Source of the DNA: DATARR01 sp036376245
GTDB taxonomy: Bacteria; Acidobacteriota; Thermoanaerobaculia; Multivoradales; UBA5704
NCBI GenBank assembly: GCA_036376245.1
Contig: DASVAS010000026.1
Coordinates: forward strand, 1-64,000
DNA: 64,000 nucleotides
Direction: 5' to 3'
Of this stretch, positions 44,933 to 53,483 are shown piece by piece (within the stretch, counting starts at the first letter, position 1; each line of letters begins with the position of its first letter). The position numbers and the translations under genes are program-made. The notes beneath the pieces are model-generated. The model saw only the letters and a list, made by a program, of their open reading frames with translations. It did no database searches and was not told the DNA's origin.

Positions 44933-46426
44933 ATGCCCCACCTCCTCGCCCTCGACCAGGGAACCACCAGCTCCCGCGCCATCGTGTTCGACGAGTCCGG
45001 CGCCATGGTCTCCATGGCCCAGCGCGAATTCCGGCAGATCTTCCCCAGGCCCGGATGGGTGGAGCACGACCCGATGGAGATCTGGGAGTCCCAGCTCGCC
45101 GTGGCCCGCGAGGCCCTCGCCGGGGCCGGGCTCGCCGCCGCCGACGTCGCGGCCCTGGGGATCACCAACCAGCGCGAGACCACCCTGGTCTGGGACCGCG
45201 AGACCGGCATCCCTTTGGGGAACGCCATCGTCTGGCAGGACCGCCGGACGGCCGAGATCTGCGGCCGGCTGAAGCGCGACGGGCTCGAGCCGATGTTCCG
45301 GGAACGGACCGGCCTGGTGATCGATCCGTACTTCTCCGGCACCAAGCTCGCCTGGATCCTCGACAGCTTCCCGGACGCCCGCGCCCGCAGCCGGCGGCTC
45401 GCCTTCGGCACGGTCGATTCCTGGCTGATCTGGAAGCTGACCGGCGGCCAGCTGCACGTCACGGACGTCACCAACGCCTCCCGCACCCTGCTCTACAACC
45501 TCCAGGACGAGGACTGGGACGACGAGCTGCTCCGCGTGCTCGACATCCCCCGCCAGATCCTCCCCCAGGTGCGCTCGTCCAGCGAGGTCTACGCCGAGAC
45601 CCTGCCGGAGCTCCTGGGCGCTCCCGTGCCCATCGCCGGGGTGGCGGGCGACCAGCAGGCGGCCCTGTTCGGCCAGGCGTGCCTCTCGCCCGGCATGGTC
45701 AAGAGCACCTACGGCACCGGCTGCTTCCTGCTGATGAACACCGGCGCCGCGCCCGTGCCCTCCCGGCACGAGCTGCTGACCACCCCGGCGTGGAGGATCG
45801 GCGGCGAGACCTCCTACGCCCTGGAGGGCAGCGTCTTCGTGGGCGGCGCCGTGGTGCAGTGGCTGCGCGACGGCCTCGGGCTCATCCGCTCGTCCCCCGA
45901 GATCGAGGCCCTGGCCGCCAGCGTGCCGGACTCCGGGGGCGTCGTGCTCGTCCCCGCCTTCACCGGCCTCGGCGCTCCGCACTGGGACCCCTACGCCCGC
46001 GGCGCCCTGCTCGGCATCACCCGCGGCACCACCGCCGCCCACCTCGCCCGCGCGGCCCTGGAGGGGATCGCCTTCCAGGTGGCGGACGTCCTCGCCGCCA
46101 TGGAAGCCGACTCCGGCGTCCGCGTCTCCGAGCTGCGGGTGGACGGCGGCGCCACGGCCAACAACCTCCTCATGCAGCTCCAGGCCGACCTCGCCGGCGT
46201 GCCGGTGGTCCGCCCCCGGGTGCAGGAGACCACCGCCCTGGGCGCCGCCTATCTCGCCGGTCTGGGCGCGGGACTGTGGAAGGACACCCGCGACATCGCC
46301 GAGCACTGGCGGGCGGAGCGGTTGTTCGAGCCCTCGATGGACCCGGACCGGGCCGCCGGGCTGCGGCGGCGCTGGAGCCGCGCCGTGGAACGCGCCCGGG
46401 CCTGGGAGGAGGCGGAGGCCTTTTGA
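44933..46426 (+). CDS. glpK: Glycerol kinase
   Basis: A cytoplasmic FGGY-family kinase that phosphorylates glycerol to glycerol-3-phosphate; 497 residues is standard. LALDQGTTSSRAIVFD at the N-terminus, LGITNQRETTLVWDRETG, and GGDQQA-like AGVAGDQQAALFGQ plus DGGATANNLLMQ are diagnostic. It overlaps or abuts glpD, giving a complete glycerol catabolic pair. An antisense open frame is a shadow. Confidence 0.97.
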   Translation: MPHLLALDQGTTSSRAIVFDESGAMVSMAQREFRQIFPRPGWVEHDPMEIWESQLAVAREALAGAGLAAADVAALGITNQRETTLVWDRETGIPLGNAIVWQDRRTAEICGRLKRDGLEPMFRERTGLVIDPYFSGTKLAWILDSFPDARARSRRLAFGTVDSWLIWKLTGGQLHVTDVTNASRTLLYNLQDEDWDDELLRVLDIPRQILPQVRSSSEVYAETLPELLGAPVPIAGVAGDQQAALFGQACLSPGMVKSTYGTGCFLLMNTGAAPVPSRHELLTTPAWRIGGETSYALEGSVFVGGAVVQWLRDGLGLIRSSPEIEALAASVPDSGGVVLVPAFTGLGAPHWDPYARGALLGITRGTTAAHLARAALEGIAFQVADVLAAMEADSGVRVSELRVDGGATANNLLMQLQADLAGVPVVRPRVQETTALGAAYLAGLGAGLWKDTRDIAEHWRAERLFEPSMDPDRAAGLRRRWSRAVERARAWEEAEAF

Positions 46427-46437
46427 AGAGAGAGGCC

Positions 46438-48012
46438 ATGCTCGCCCGCCTCGCCGATCCGGCGGCGCAGCCCTGGGACCTGCTGATCGTGGGCGGCGGC
46501 GCCACCGGCCTGGGCGCCGCCGTCGAGGCCGCCTCCCGCGGCTACCGCGCCGCCCTGGTCGAGGCCGCCGACTTCGCCAAGGGGACCTCCAGCCGCAGCA
46601 CCAAGCTGGTCCACGGCGGCGTGCGCTATCTCCAGCGCGGCGACGTCTCCCTGGTCCTGGAGGCCCTCCGCGAGCGCGGGCGGCTGCTGCGCAACGCCCC
46701 CCATCTGGTGCGGGAGCTGGCCTTTCTGCTCCCCCGCTACGGCTGGTGGGAAGGCCCGGTCTACGGCGCCGGCCTCAAGCTCTACGATCTCCTCGCCGGC
46801 CGCCTGGGCCTCGCCCCCTCCCGTTCCCTCTCCCGCGAGGAGGCCCTGGAGCGCGTCCCCACCCTGGAGCCCCGGGACCTGCGGGGCGCCATCGTCTATC
46901 ACGACGCCCAGTTCGACGACGCCCGCCTCGCCATCGCCCTGGTCCGAACCTTCGCGGACCATGGCGGCGTGGCCGTCAACTACGCGCCGGTGGTGGACCT
47001 GCTCAAGGACGGCGGCGGGCTGGTGCGCGGCGTCGTGGTACGGGACGCCGAAAGCCGCCAGGGGATCGAGGTCCGCGCCCGCGCGGTGGTCAACGCCACC
47101 GGCGTGTTCGCGGACGGCCTGCGGCGGATGGACGATCCCGGCCTGCCGCCGCTGGTGGCGCCCAGCCAGGGCATCCACCTGGTGCTGGACCGCCGCTTCC
47201 AGCCGGGCGAGGAGGCGATCCTGATCCCCCACACGGACGACGGGCGGGTCCTCTTCGCCGTCCCCTGGCGCGGTCGGATCGTGCTCGGCACCACGGACAC
47301 GCCCGTCGAGGGGCCGTCGCTGGAGCCCCGGGCCTTACCCGAGGAGATCGACTTCCTGCTCTCCCACGCCGCCCGCTATCTCACCCGCGATCCCCGGCCC
47401 GAGGACGTCCTCTCCTGCTTCGCCGGCCTGCGTCCCCTGGTGCGCGGCAATGTCCGGGACGAAAAGGACGCGGCCCGCACCGCCGCCCTCTCCCGCGATC
47501 ACACGCTGATGGTCTCCCCCTCGGGCCTGATCACCATCACCGGCGGCAAGTGGACCACCTACCGCAAGATGGGCGAGGACGCCGTGAACCAGGCCGCCCT
47601 GGTGGCGGGCCTGGCGGAGCGCCCCTCGCGCACGGTGGGGCTCCGCCTCCACGGCTGGGTCCCGGAGCCCGACCCGCAAGCCCCCTGGGCGGACTACGGC
47701 GCGGACGCTCCCGCCCTCGCCCGCCTCGCCGCCGAGCGCCCGGGCTGGGGCGAGCGCCTCCATCCCAACCTCCCCTATCGCGTCTGCGAGGTGGTCTGGG
47801 CCGCCCGCCACGAGATGGCCCGCACGGTGGAGGACGTCCTCGCCCGCCGCACCCGCGCCCTCCTCCTGGACGCCCGCGCCAGCGCCGAGATCGCCCCCGC
47901 CGTCGCCGCCCTCCTCGCCGCCGAGCTGGGCCGGAGCGAGGCCTGGCGGCGCGAGCAGGTGGCGGCGTATAGGGAGCTGGCGCGGGGGTATGTTCTGACG
48001 GGGATTCCGTAG
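46438..48012 (+). CDS. glpD: Glycerol-3-phosphate dehydrogenase (FAD)
   Basis: A 524-residue membrane-associated flavoenzyme that oxidises glycerol-3-phosphate to dihydroxyacetone phosphate and feeds electrons to quinones. IVGGGATGLGAAVEAASRG binds FAD; KGTSSRSTKLVHGGVRYL and GKWTTYRKMGEDAV are family hallmarks. ATG at 46438 is my choice; TTG at 46423, overlapping the glpK stop, is an alternative. It forms an operon with glpK and ends at a long hairpin repeat. Confidence 0.95.
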   Translation: MLARLADPAAQPWDLLIVGGGATGLGAAVEAASRGYRAALVEAADFAKGTSSRSTKLVHGGVRYLQRGDVSLVLEALRERGRLLRNAPHLVRELAFLLPRYGWWEGPVYGAGLKLYDLLAGRLGLAPSRSLSREEALERVPTLEPRDLRGAIVYHDAQFDDARLAIALVRTFADHGGVAVNYAPVVDLLKDGGGLVRGVVVRDAESRQGIEVRARAVVNATGVFADGLRRMDDPGLPPLVAPSQGIHLVLDRRFQPGEEAILIPHTDDGRVLFAVPWRGRIVLGTTDTPVEGPSLEPRALPEEIDFLLSHAARYLTRDPRPEDVLSCFAGLRPLVRGNVRDEKDAARTAALSRDHTLMVSPSGLITITGGKWTTYRKMGEDAVNQAALVAGLAERPSRTVGLRLHGWVPEPDPQAPWADYGADAPALARLAAERPGWGERLHPNLPYRVCEVVWAARHEMARTVEDVLARRTRALLLDARASAEIAPAVAALLAAELGRSEAWRREQVAAYRELARGYVLTGIP

Positions 48013-48023
48013 AGCCCCCGCCC

Positions 48024-48180
48024 GGGCCCTCACCCCGACCCTCTCCCGACCCCTCCCACCCTCCCTCACCGGGAGAGGGCGCCCCCACCCAAGACAAAAA
48101 AGCAGTCTCCCTCCTCTCCCGGTGAGGGAGGGTGGGAGGGGTCGGGAGAGGAGGGCCGGGGAGGTGAGGGCTTCGAAGGG
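48024..48180. repeat. Long hairpin repeat, copy C
   Basis: Nearly symmetrical inverted repeat: CCTCACCCCGACCCTCTCCC...CTCACCGGGAGAGG against CCTCTCCCGGTGAGGG...GGTGAGGG, with a 40-base centre containing an A run. Third copy of the family seen at 6716 and 44715. It directly follows glpD and could end its transcript. Confidence 0.75.
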
Positions 48181-48369
48181 CACGGCGCCCCCGTTACGCC
48201 GGCCCATCAGGGAGCTGTGCCCCCGGCAGGGGTCTTGCAGAGCCCTCTCCCCCATGAGGCGAGAAACGACACTTCAGAGCCCGAATCCCGGCCAGGCCTC
48301 ATCTCCACGGACCTCCTCGCGGCTGGCGTTCGGGCCGGTGATACCCCGGCAAGGGGCAAGGAGAACGCC

Positions 48370-48600
48370 GTGGCCGAGATCAGAATCGAACGCAAGCAGC
48401 ACACCCTGATGCCCTGGATCCTCGGGCTCGTCCTTCTGGCTCTGGTGATCCTGGCTCTGGTCTTCATGATGGGCCGCGACGACGGCCGCCAACGGGCCAT
48501 CGACGAGGGCGCCGCGGCCGCCGAGACCACCTGGGACACCCCTCCGCACCTGCGGCAGTACGCGGCGGTCCGCGGAACGGTCCTCGAGCTCGCGGCCTGA
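48370..48600 (+). CDS. Small single-helix membrane protein, unknown
   Basis: A 76-residue protein starting at GTG 48370, six bases after AAGGAG. A basic N-terminus (EIRIERKQHT) precedes one membrane helix (about 14-34) and a short polar tail. It lies 19 bases before the PRC-barrel gene and is probably co-transcribed with it. No known domain. Confidence 0.65.
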   Translation: MAEIRIERKQHTLMPWILGLVLLALVILALVFMMGRDDGRQRAIDEGAAAAETTWDTPPHLRQYAAVRGTVLELAA

Positions 48601-48619
48601 ACCGGCAAGGAGGATTCGA

Positions 48620-49147
48620 ATGGCGTACGCATCGAACCGCTGGGCCTCCCTGCGCTCCGTCACCGGCCGCCCCGACGCCCGCGGCTGGACCGTCGTCGGC
48701 GCCGACGGCCGCAAGGTGGGCACGGTGCGCGACCTGATGGAGGACCAGGACGACCACGGCGCCCGCTACCTGACCGTCGAGCTGGACCAGACCACGATGG
48801 AGCAGCAGACGATCCCCGGCGGCGAGGCCGCGATCACGGCCGGCGCCTATCCCCCCGACCCGAACCGGCCGGGCGCCGCTCCCCAGGCGGACGTCGACCC
48901 GTCCGTGGGGGAATCCGAGAGATACGCCTCTTTCAACGTGGGGGCCCGCCAGCACGCAGGCGAGACCACCGGAGCCGTCCCCCGCGACGACGACCGCCAG
49001 GGGGGTGGAGCCCGGCAGGAACACCCCGTCGTCCTGATTCCCTTCGACTCCACCATCCTCAAGGAAAGTGAACGGATGGTCCTGCTCCGCACCCTCCGCG
49101 AGGCCGACCTCCTCGAGCTGCCGGTCTACGCGCCGGTGCCGGCGTAG
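48620..49147 (+). CDS. PRC-barrel domain protein
   Basis: A 175-residue protein. The segment GWTVVGADGRKVGTVRDLME followed by RYLTVELD is a PRC-barrel beta-fold, seen in photosynthetic reaction-centre H subunits, RimM and many stress-related bacterial proteins. A disordered middle leads to a second beta-rich stretch (VVLIPFDSTILKESE). AAGGAGGATTCGA precedes the ATG. Its role is unknown; general stress proteins often carry this domain and a stressosome locus lies just downstream. Confidence 0.82.
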   Translation: MAYASNRWASLRSVTGRPDARGWTVVGADGRKVGTVRDLMEDQDDHGARYLTVELDQTTMEQQTIPGGEAAITAGAYPPDPNRPGAAPQADVDPSVGESERYASFNVGARQHAGETTGAVPRDDDRQGGGARQEHPVVLIPFDSTILKESERMVLLRTLREADLLELPVYAPVPA

Positions 49148-49161
49148 AAAAGACACCCAAA

Positions 49162-49215
49162 GGACACCAAGGACGACAAGGGCAGCTCCCCCTGTCCCTG
49201 AGGTCCTTGGTGTCC
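49162..49215. terminator. Hairpin of GGACACCAAGGAC repeats
   Basis: A 13-base perfect inverted repeat (49162-49174 with 49203-49215) inside a longer pattern of AAGGACACC units on one arm and their complements on the other. It follows the PRC-barrel gene and probably ends transcription before the stressosome operon. Confidence 0.5.
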
Positions 49216-49474
49216 CTGGTGTCCTTGCTGTCCTTTCCCTTCTCTCCGGCCGGCGGCGGAGGCGGTCGGGGAAAGGGGGGCGAAGTTGAGGATTCGGCCC
49301 CTCTTGTGGATTTCCCGGTAGCAATATGCTAAAAACTTCCCCAACTTCCGAGGTCGAAGCCTGGCACGGCAGGAGCGGGGGACGTCCTCCCGGTATGTCT
49401 GCGCGTGCCGAGCGCGGGAGCCGTTCGCCCGCCGGACTGCCGGTCTGTCTCAAACCTCGTGATCGGGGAGCGCC

Positions 49475-49831
49475 GTGGAGCAAGAGCTACCAATCATCCA
49501 GATTCGCAACTGCCTGCTGGTGAGCATCCAGACCGAGCTGCACGACCGGCTCGCCCTGGACCTCCAGGCTTCGTTGATGGACCGTGTGCGCACGGTCAAC
49601 GCCCGCGGCGTCATCCTCGACGTCTCGGGCGTGGAGATCATCGACAGCTACATCACCCGCATCCTCAACGACATCGGCAAGTCGGTGCGCTTCATGGGCG
49701 CCGAGTGCTACATCGTCGGCATCCGCCCGGCGGTCGCCATGACCCTGATCGAGATGGGAGTCGAGCTGGATTCGGTGAGCACCGCCCTCAACCTCGACCT
49801 GGCGCTGGAGAAGCTCGAGCTCCTGCAATGA
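49475..49831 (+). CDS. rsbS: RsbS-like STAS protein (stressosome scaffold)
   Basis: A 118-residue single STAS domain. GVILDVSGVEIIDSYITRIL carries the conserved Ser (IIDS) that is phosphorylated by RsbT. Start GTG at 49475 follows GGGGAGC. The next gene, rsbT, overlaps it by ATGA. In known systems RsbS and RsbR form the stressosome core and hold RsbT until stress. Confidence 0.9.
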   Translation: MEQELPIIQIRNCLLVSIQTELHDRLALDLQASLMDRVRTVNARGVILDVSGVEIIDSYITRILNDIGKSVRFMGAECYIVGIRPAVAMTLIEMGVELDSVSTALNLDLALEKLELLQ

Positions 49832-50526
49832 AGACCGTCGAAAAGGAGATCGGGGCGATCCTGTCGGGGACGATCTCGTCCATCACCCAGCGGAGCATCT
49901 TCAACCGCCTGGGCCCGCTCGCCACCACTCCGGTCCATCAGCTCTCGGCGAGCGACCGCGCGACCATCATGCGCGAGCTCGAGAACTCGGTCCGTTTGTT
50001 CGCCCGCAGCAACAGCGCGCAGCTCATCGCCTCCTGCGCCAAGGCCCTGGAGCCGGGCGCGGCCGCCGCGGTCTCCGGCGCCGCGACCGCCGTGGCCACC
50101 GCCGCGCCGGCCACCCTGGCGCCCAAGAAGCTCCCCATCGAGCAGGAGAAGGACATCGCCACCGCCCGCCTGGAGGCCTGGTCCGAGGCCGTGCGCATCG
50201 GCCTCTCCAAGTTCGCCTCGGTCAAGGTGGCGACCGCCGTCTCCGAGCTCGCCCGCAACATCGTCTTCTACGCGGGCAAGGGTTTCGTCGAGCTGCGCTC
50301 GGTCCAGGACGAGCGCGGCCTCGTGGGCCTGCAGATCGTCGCCTCCGACGACGGACCGGGCATTCCGCAGGAAAAGCTGCAGGAGATCTGGGCCGGCACC
50401 TACAAATCACAGCGCGGCATGGGCAAGGGTCTGGTCGCGGTCAAGAAGCTGGTGGACGACTTTCACCTGGACACCCGTCCCGGCGTCGGCACCACCGTGA
50501 AGTGCGTCTTCAAGGGGGAACGTTGA
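49828..50526 (+). CDS. rsbT: RsbT-like switch kinase with N-terminal extension
   Basis: A 232-residue HATPase_c kinase. The C-terminal 125 residues are RsbT: VATAVSELARNIVFYAGKG (N box), ASDDGPGIP (G1) and RGMGKGLVAVKKL (G2). Unusually there are about 105 extra N-terminal residues: a helical part (IFNRLGPLATTPVHQLSASD) and an Ala/Pro linker. Normal RsbT is about 135 residues. The extension may dock the kinase on the stressosome or a partner. Translation is coupled to rsbS. Confidence 0.88.
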   Translation: MKTVEKEIGAILSGTISSITQRSIFNRLGPLATTPVHQLSASDRATIMRELENSVRLFARSNSAQLIASCAKALEPGAAAAVSGAATAVATAAPATLAPKKLPIEQEKDIATARLEAWSEAVRIGLSKFASVKVATAVSELARNIVFYAGKGFVELRSVQDERGLVGLQIVASDDGPGIPQEKLQEIWAGTYKSQRGMGKGLVAVKKLVDDFHLDTRPGVGTTVKCVFKGER

Positions 50527-51125
50527 GAACCGGTGGTTTCAGCCGTCCGTACAAGGGCCTCTCCGTCTGCGGCGACAGCTTCGTCATCGAGCAGCGCGAA
50601 GGCGCTTTGCTGGCGGCCGTGGTCGACGGGCTCGGCCATGGCTATGAGTCCTCGGTGGCCGCGGGACGCGCGGCCGAGGTGATCCGTGAATTCGCCGACC
50701 TGTCCGTGGGGGCCATCGTCCAGCGCTGCCACCAGGAGCTGAAGAGCACCCGCGGCGCCGCCGTCGGCGTGATCAAGATCGAGGAGGAGGGCGGGAAAGG
50801 CGAGTTCTGCGGCATCGGCAACATCGAGGTCCAGGCCCTGAACGGCCAGGCCCCGAGCGTGTTCTGCCTCGCCGGCATCGTGGGCCACAACATGCGGGCC
50901 TCCAAGGTGATGACCTTCACCATGAAGGCCGGCGACATCTACTGTCTGATGAGCGACGGCGTCTCCAGCCGCGGGAACCTCAAGTCCTGCCTGCCGGGAG
51001 CGCCGGACGACGTCGCCCGGCGGATCGTCGAGAGCTGGGGCAAGGACCACGACGACGCCACCGCGGTCGTCGTGGGGTTCGGCGAAGCGCCGTTGCTCGC
51101 CGAGGGCGCCACGGGAGGGCGGTGA
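50523..51125 (+). CDS. rsbX: RsbX-like PP2C phosphatase
   Basis: A 200-residue PPM/PP2C-type phosphatase. VVDGLGHGYESSVAAGRAAE contains the metal-binding Asp-Gly pair; later MSDGVSSRG and HDDATAVVVG complete the site. It resets the system by dephosphorylating RsbS and RsbR. The start is TTG at 50523 overlapping the rsbT stop, with AAGGGGG upstream; a longer GTG-started frame is less likely. Confidence 0.88.
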   Translation: MRTGGFSRPYKGLSVCGDSFVIEQREGALLAAVVDGLGHGYESSVAAGRAAEVIREFADLSVGAIVQRCHQELKSTRGAAVGVIKIEEEGGKGEFCGIGNIEVQALNGQAPSVFCLAGIVGHNMRASKVMTFTMKAGDIYCLMSDGVSSRGNLKSCLPGAPDDVARRIVESWGKDHDDATAVVVGFGEAPLLAEGATGGR

Positions 51126-51129
51126 TCAC

Positions 51130-51597
51130 ATGGTTTCGGATGTCAGGGAGGTCTCGGCAGTGATTCTCGAGCGCGACGGGCGCGCGAACCCGGAAAACCT
51201 GGTCAACGGTAAGCACATCACCTGTTTCGAAGAGCCGGACGTCATCTACATGAAGTTCGGCGGCACCGCCACCACCGACGATGCCCTGGAGCTGCTCCAG
51301 CGGCAGGTCGAAATGGCCAAAGGCAAGAACCTGATCTTTTTCCTGATCGACGCCGAGAACCTCGAGACGATCGCCCCCGACGGCCGCCGCGCCGTGGCCG
51401 AGACGATGAAAACGATTCCTCTGCGGGGCATGGCCGTGGTCCACGCCCCGATCAAGGCGAAGATGGTCACCAAGCTGGTCATCACCGCCATCAACCTTTT
51501 CCGCCGGGACGCGAAGCTCAACCCGGTGGCGTTCTTCGACACCGAAGCCGAGGCGCAGCAGTGGCTCGCCTCGAGGCGCGCGATGTTCGCGAATTGA
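51130..51597 (+). CDS. SpoIIAA/STAS-like protein in the stressosome operon
   Basis: A 155-residue alpha/beta protein with a SpoIIAA-like layout: DVIYMKFGGTATTDDALELL, FFLIDAENLETIAPDGRRAV and a final helical segment. It has no conserved phospho-site that I can identify, so it may be a structural or regulatory partner rather than a switch. Located four bases after rsbX and before rsbR. Confidence 0.7.
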   Translation: MVSDVREVSAVILERDGRANPENLVNGKHITCFEEPDVIYMKFGGTATTDDALELLQRQVEMAKGKNLIFFLIDAENLETIAPDGRRAVAETMKTIPLRGMAVVHAPIKAKMVTKLVITAINLFRRDAKLNPVAFFDTEAEAQQWLASRRAMFAN

Positions 51598-51621
51598 TTT
51601 CATATGCCAAGGAAGAAAAGC

Positions 51622-52323
51622 ATGGCTGAGAGTGAAGAACCGCACGTCATCGTAACGTCCGAACGGCTGCAGTCGGTCATCGAGGCGCTGTCGTACGCCA
51701 GCGTCGACGAGTTCGACTCCTGCCTCGCGCTGTTGCAGCGGGCATCGGGCGAGAAGGACGAGTTCACCGAGTTGGAGACGGCGTTCTCGATCTTCGTCCG
51801 CGAGCTCGGCGAGGCCAAGACCGAGCTCAACCGGGCGCTCGCCCAGGCCGAGACCATCAACCGCGAGCTGGAGGGGAAGCTCGAAACCATCGAGATGCAG
51901 CAGGCGGCCATCCGCGAGCTGTCGACGCCCATCATCGAGGTCTGGGCCGGCGTCCTCTGCCTGCCGGTCGTCGGCGTGGTGGACAGCCAGCGCAGCGCCG
52001 AGATGACCGAGACGCTGCTGGAGACCATCGTCTCCAAGCAGGCCCGCATGGCCATCGTGGACATCACCGGCATCGACGTGATGGACACCAAGACCGCCGA
52101 CCACTTCATCAAGATGGCCCGCGCGGTCCGGCTGCTCGGCGCCGAATGCATCATCTCCGGCATCAACCCCGGCATCGCCCAGACGCTCACCCATATCGGG
52201 GTCGACCTGACGGGCATCCGGACGCTGCGCAGCCTGCGCGACGCCCTGCAGCTCTACCTGCGGGAGACGGAGCAGATCACCCACCAGTCGCAGTTCCGGA
52301 AACTCAGCGTTTCCGAGGACTAG
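51622..52323 (+). CDS. rsbR: RsbR-like STAS protein with N-terminal sensor region
   Basis: A 233-residue protein. The N-terminal helical region (about 1-110), ending in a coiled coil (ETINRELEGKLETIEMQQAA), leads to the RsbR-typical IRELSTPIIEVWAGVLCLPV. The STAS domain follows, with phospho-site candidates in SQRSAEMTETLLE and DITGIDVMDTKTADHF. ATG at 51622 has AGGAAG seven bases upstream; ATG at 51604 has none. The N-terminal part is not a globin as in B. subtilis RsbR, so the sensed signal is unknown. Confidence 0.9.
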   Translation: MAESEEPHVIVTSERLQSVIEALSYASVDEFDSCLALLQRASGEKDEFTELETAFSIFVRELGEAKTELNRALAQAETINRELEGKLETIEMQQAAIRELSTPIIEVWAGVLCLPVVGVVDSQRSAEMTETLLETIVSKQARMAIVDITGIDVMDTKTADHFIKMARAVRLLGAECIISGINPGIAQTLTHIGVDLTGIRTLRSLRDALQLYLRETEQITHQSQFRKLSVSED

Positions 52324-52329
52324 CCGCGG

Positions 52330-52785
52330 GTGCAGGTGTCGTCGCCGACTGGTTTGGAGACTCGGTCGTACCCCATCCGCGGGCGGAGCGACGCGATCGT
52401 GGCGGGCAGCCAGTCGCGCCGCTTCGCCGCGCGCGCCGGCATGTCCTCGCGGCGCGCCTCGGAGCTGGCGATCGTCGTCTCCGAGCTGGCCACCAACATC
52501 GTCAAGCACGGCATCCGCGGGGAGATCACGCTCACCTTCGATCCTGAGGTGCCACCGCGCGGCGAGATCGTGATCGCCGCCCATGACGTCGGCCCGCCCA
52601 TCCGCGATCTTCAGCTCGCCATGACCGACGGCTTCGACGACCAAGGGCCGATCGATCCCGCCCTCATCCTCCGCCGCGGCGGTCTCGGCACCGGCCTCGG
52701 CGCCATCGCCCGCCTCGCCGACCGCCTCGATATTCAGGAGGAAGAGGGCGGCAAGGTGATCACGGCGCGGTTCCTGGTGCGGTAG
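52330..52785 (+). CDS. Anti-sigma-factor-type serine kinase (RsbT/RsbW-like HATPase)
   Basis: A 151-residue HATPase_c protein: AIVVSELATNIVKHGIRGEI (N box), AAHDVGPPIRD in place of DDGPGI, and GGLGTGLGAIARLADRLDI (G2). It starts GTG at 52330 just after rsbR. As a second kinase in the operon it may be the released signal kinase or an anti-sigma factor. The target sigma factor is not encoded here. Confidence 0.85.
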   Translation: MQVSSPTGLETRSYPIRGRSDAIVAGSQSRRFAARAGMSSRRASELAIVVSELATNIVKHGIRGEITLTFDPEVPPRGEIVIAAHDVGPPIRDLQLAMTDGFDDQGPIDPALILRRGGLGTGLGAIARLADRLDIQEEEGGKVITARFLVR

Positions 52786-52800
52786 GAGGACTCATAAAGC

Positions 52801-53133
52801 GTGAAGATCCCTTACGCTGATCGCGCTGAGGTCTCCCTCCGCAAACTACGGGACTACTGCCTGAATCCCCTGCACGACGAGGGAAAACATAAAGCACGGG
52901 TTTTCGCGTCGGTCCTGGGTATCACCGAGGCTGATGCTGAAGCGCTACGGGATCTCCTCCTGGCGGCCGTACAGACCCGAGATGCTCAGACGGGATTCCT
53001 GGATGCCTATGGACAGCGCTATACGGTAGACTTTCCGGTGGACTGGCGTGGAAATCGTGCCGTCGTTCGCAGCGGTTGGATCCTTGAGCATGGCTCGGAG
53101 ATTCCACGGTTTACCACCTGCTATGTCCTATGA
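52801..53133 (+). CDS. DUF6883-like protein
   Basis: A 110-residue soluble protein starting at GTG 52801. KLRDYCLNPLHDEGKHKARV and WILEHGSEIPRFTTCYV match the family I know as DUF6883, which occurs alone or as the C-terminus of toxin-like proteins. An AGGAGG lies about 11 bases upstream. It is followed ten bases later by a DUF4926-like gene. Function unproven. Confidence 0.7.
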   Translation: MKIPYADRAEVSLRKLRDYCLNPLHDEGKHKARVFASVLGITEADAEALRDLLLAAVQTRDAQTGFLDAYGQRYTVDFPVDWRGNRAVVRSGWILEHGSEIPRFTTCYVL

Positions 53134-53143
53134 AGGGGCAGTC

Positions 53144-53383
53144 ATGGAAGACAGAATTCAGCTTCTCGAAGTGGTCGCGCTGACGGTCGATCTCCCGGAA
53201 CACAAACTCCTGAGAGGCCAGGTTGGCACCGTGGTAGAGATCCTCGGCAACGGCAAGGCCCTCGAAGTGGAGTTCTCGGACCGGGATGGACGCACCTATG
53301 CTTCTCTCGGACTTCGTCCTGACCAGGTGATGGTTCTCCGCTACGCACCCGAGACGGCTACGTCAACCTCGGGAATCAAATAG
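53144..53383 (+). CDS. DUF4926-like small protein
   Basis: A 79-residue beta-rich protein: IQLLEVVALTVDLPEHKLLR, GQVGTVVEILGNGKALEVEF. This matches the DUF4926 family of small SH3-like proteins. Start ATG at 53144 follows AAGGGG by six bases. Paired with the preceding DUF6883-like gene, an arrangement that suggests a two-gene module. Whether it is an immunity or antitoxin partner is inference. Confidence 0.7.
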   Translation: MEDRIQLLEVVALTVDLPEHKLLRGQVGTVVEILGNGKALEVEFSDRDGRTYASLGLRPDQVMVLRYAPETATSTSGIK

Positions 53384-53483
53384 TCCGATTGACGGCCGCC
53401 AGCAGGCCGTCTCGGATAGCGCCGCCCAGAACACCATGAGAGGCGAGAGGACTCAACCTCTCCGAGAATCCAAAGGAGTATCC

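Noticed and set aside
49362..49377. Third -24/-12 site upstream of the stressosome operon (TGGCACGGCAGGAGCG)
   Set aside because: Only the GC of the -12 box fits; the TT is missing. Too weak to list as a promoter.
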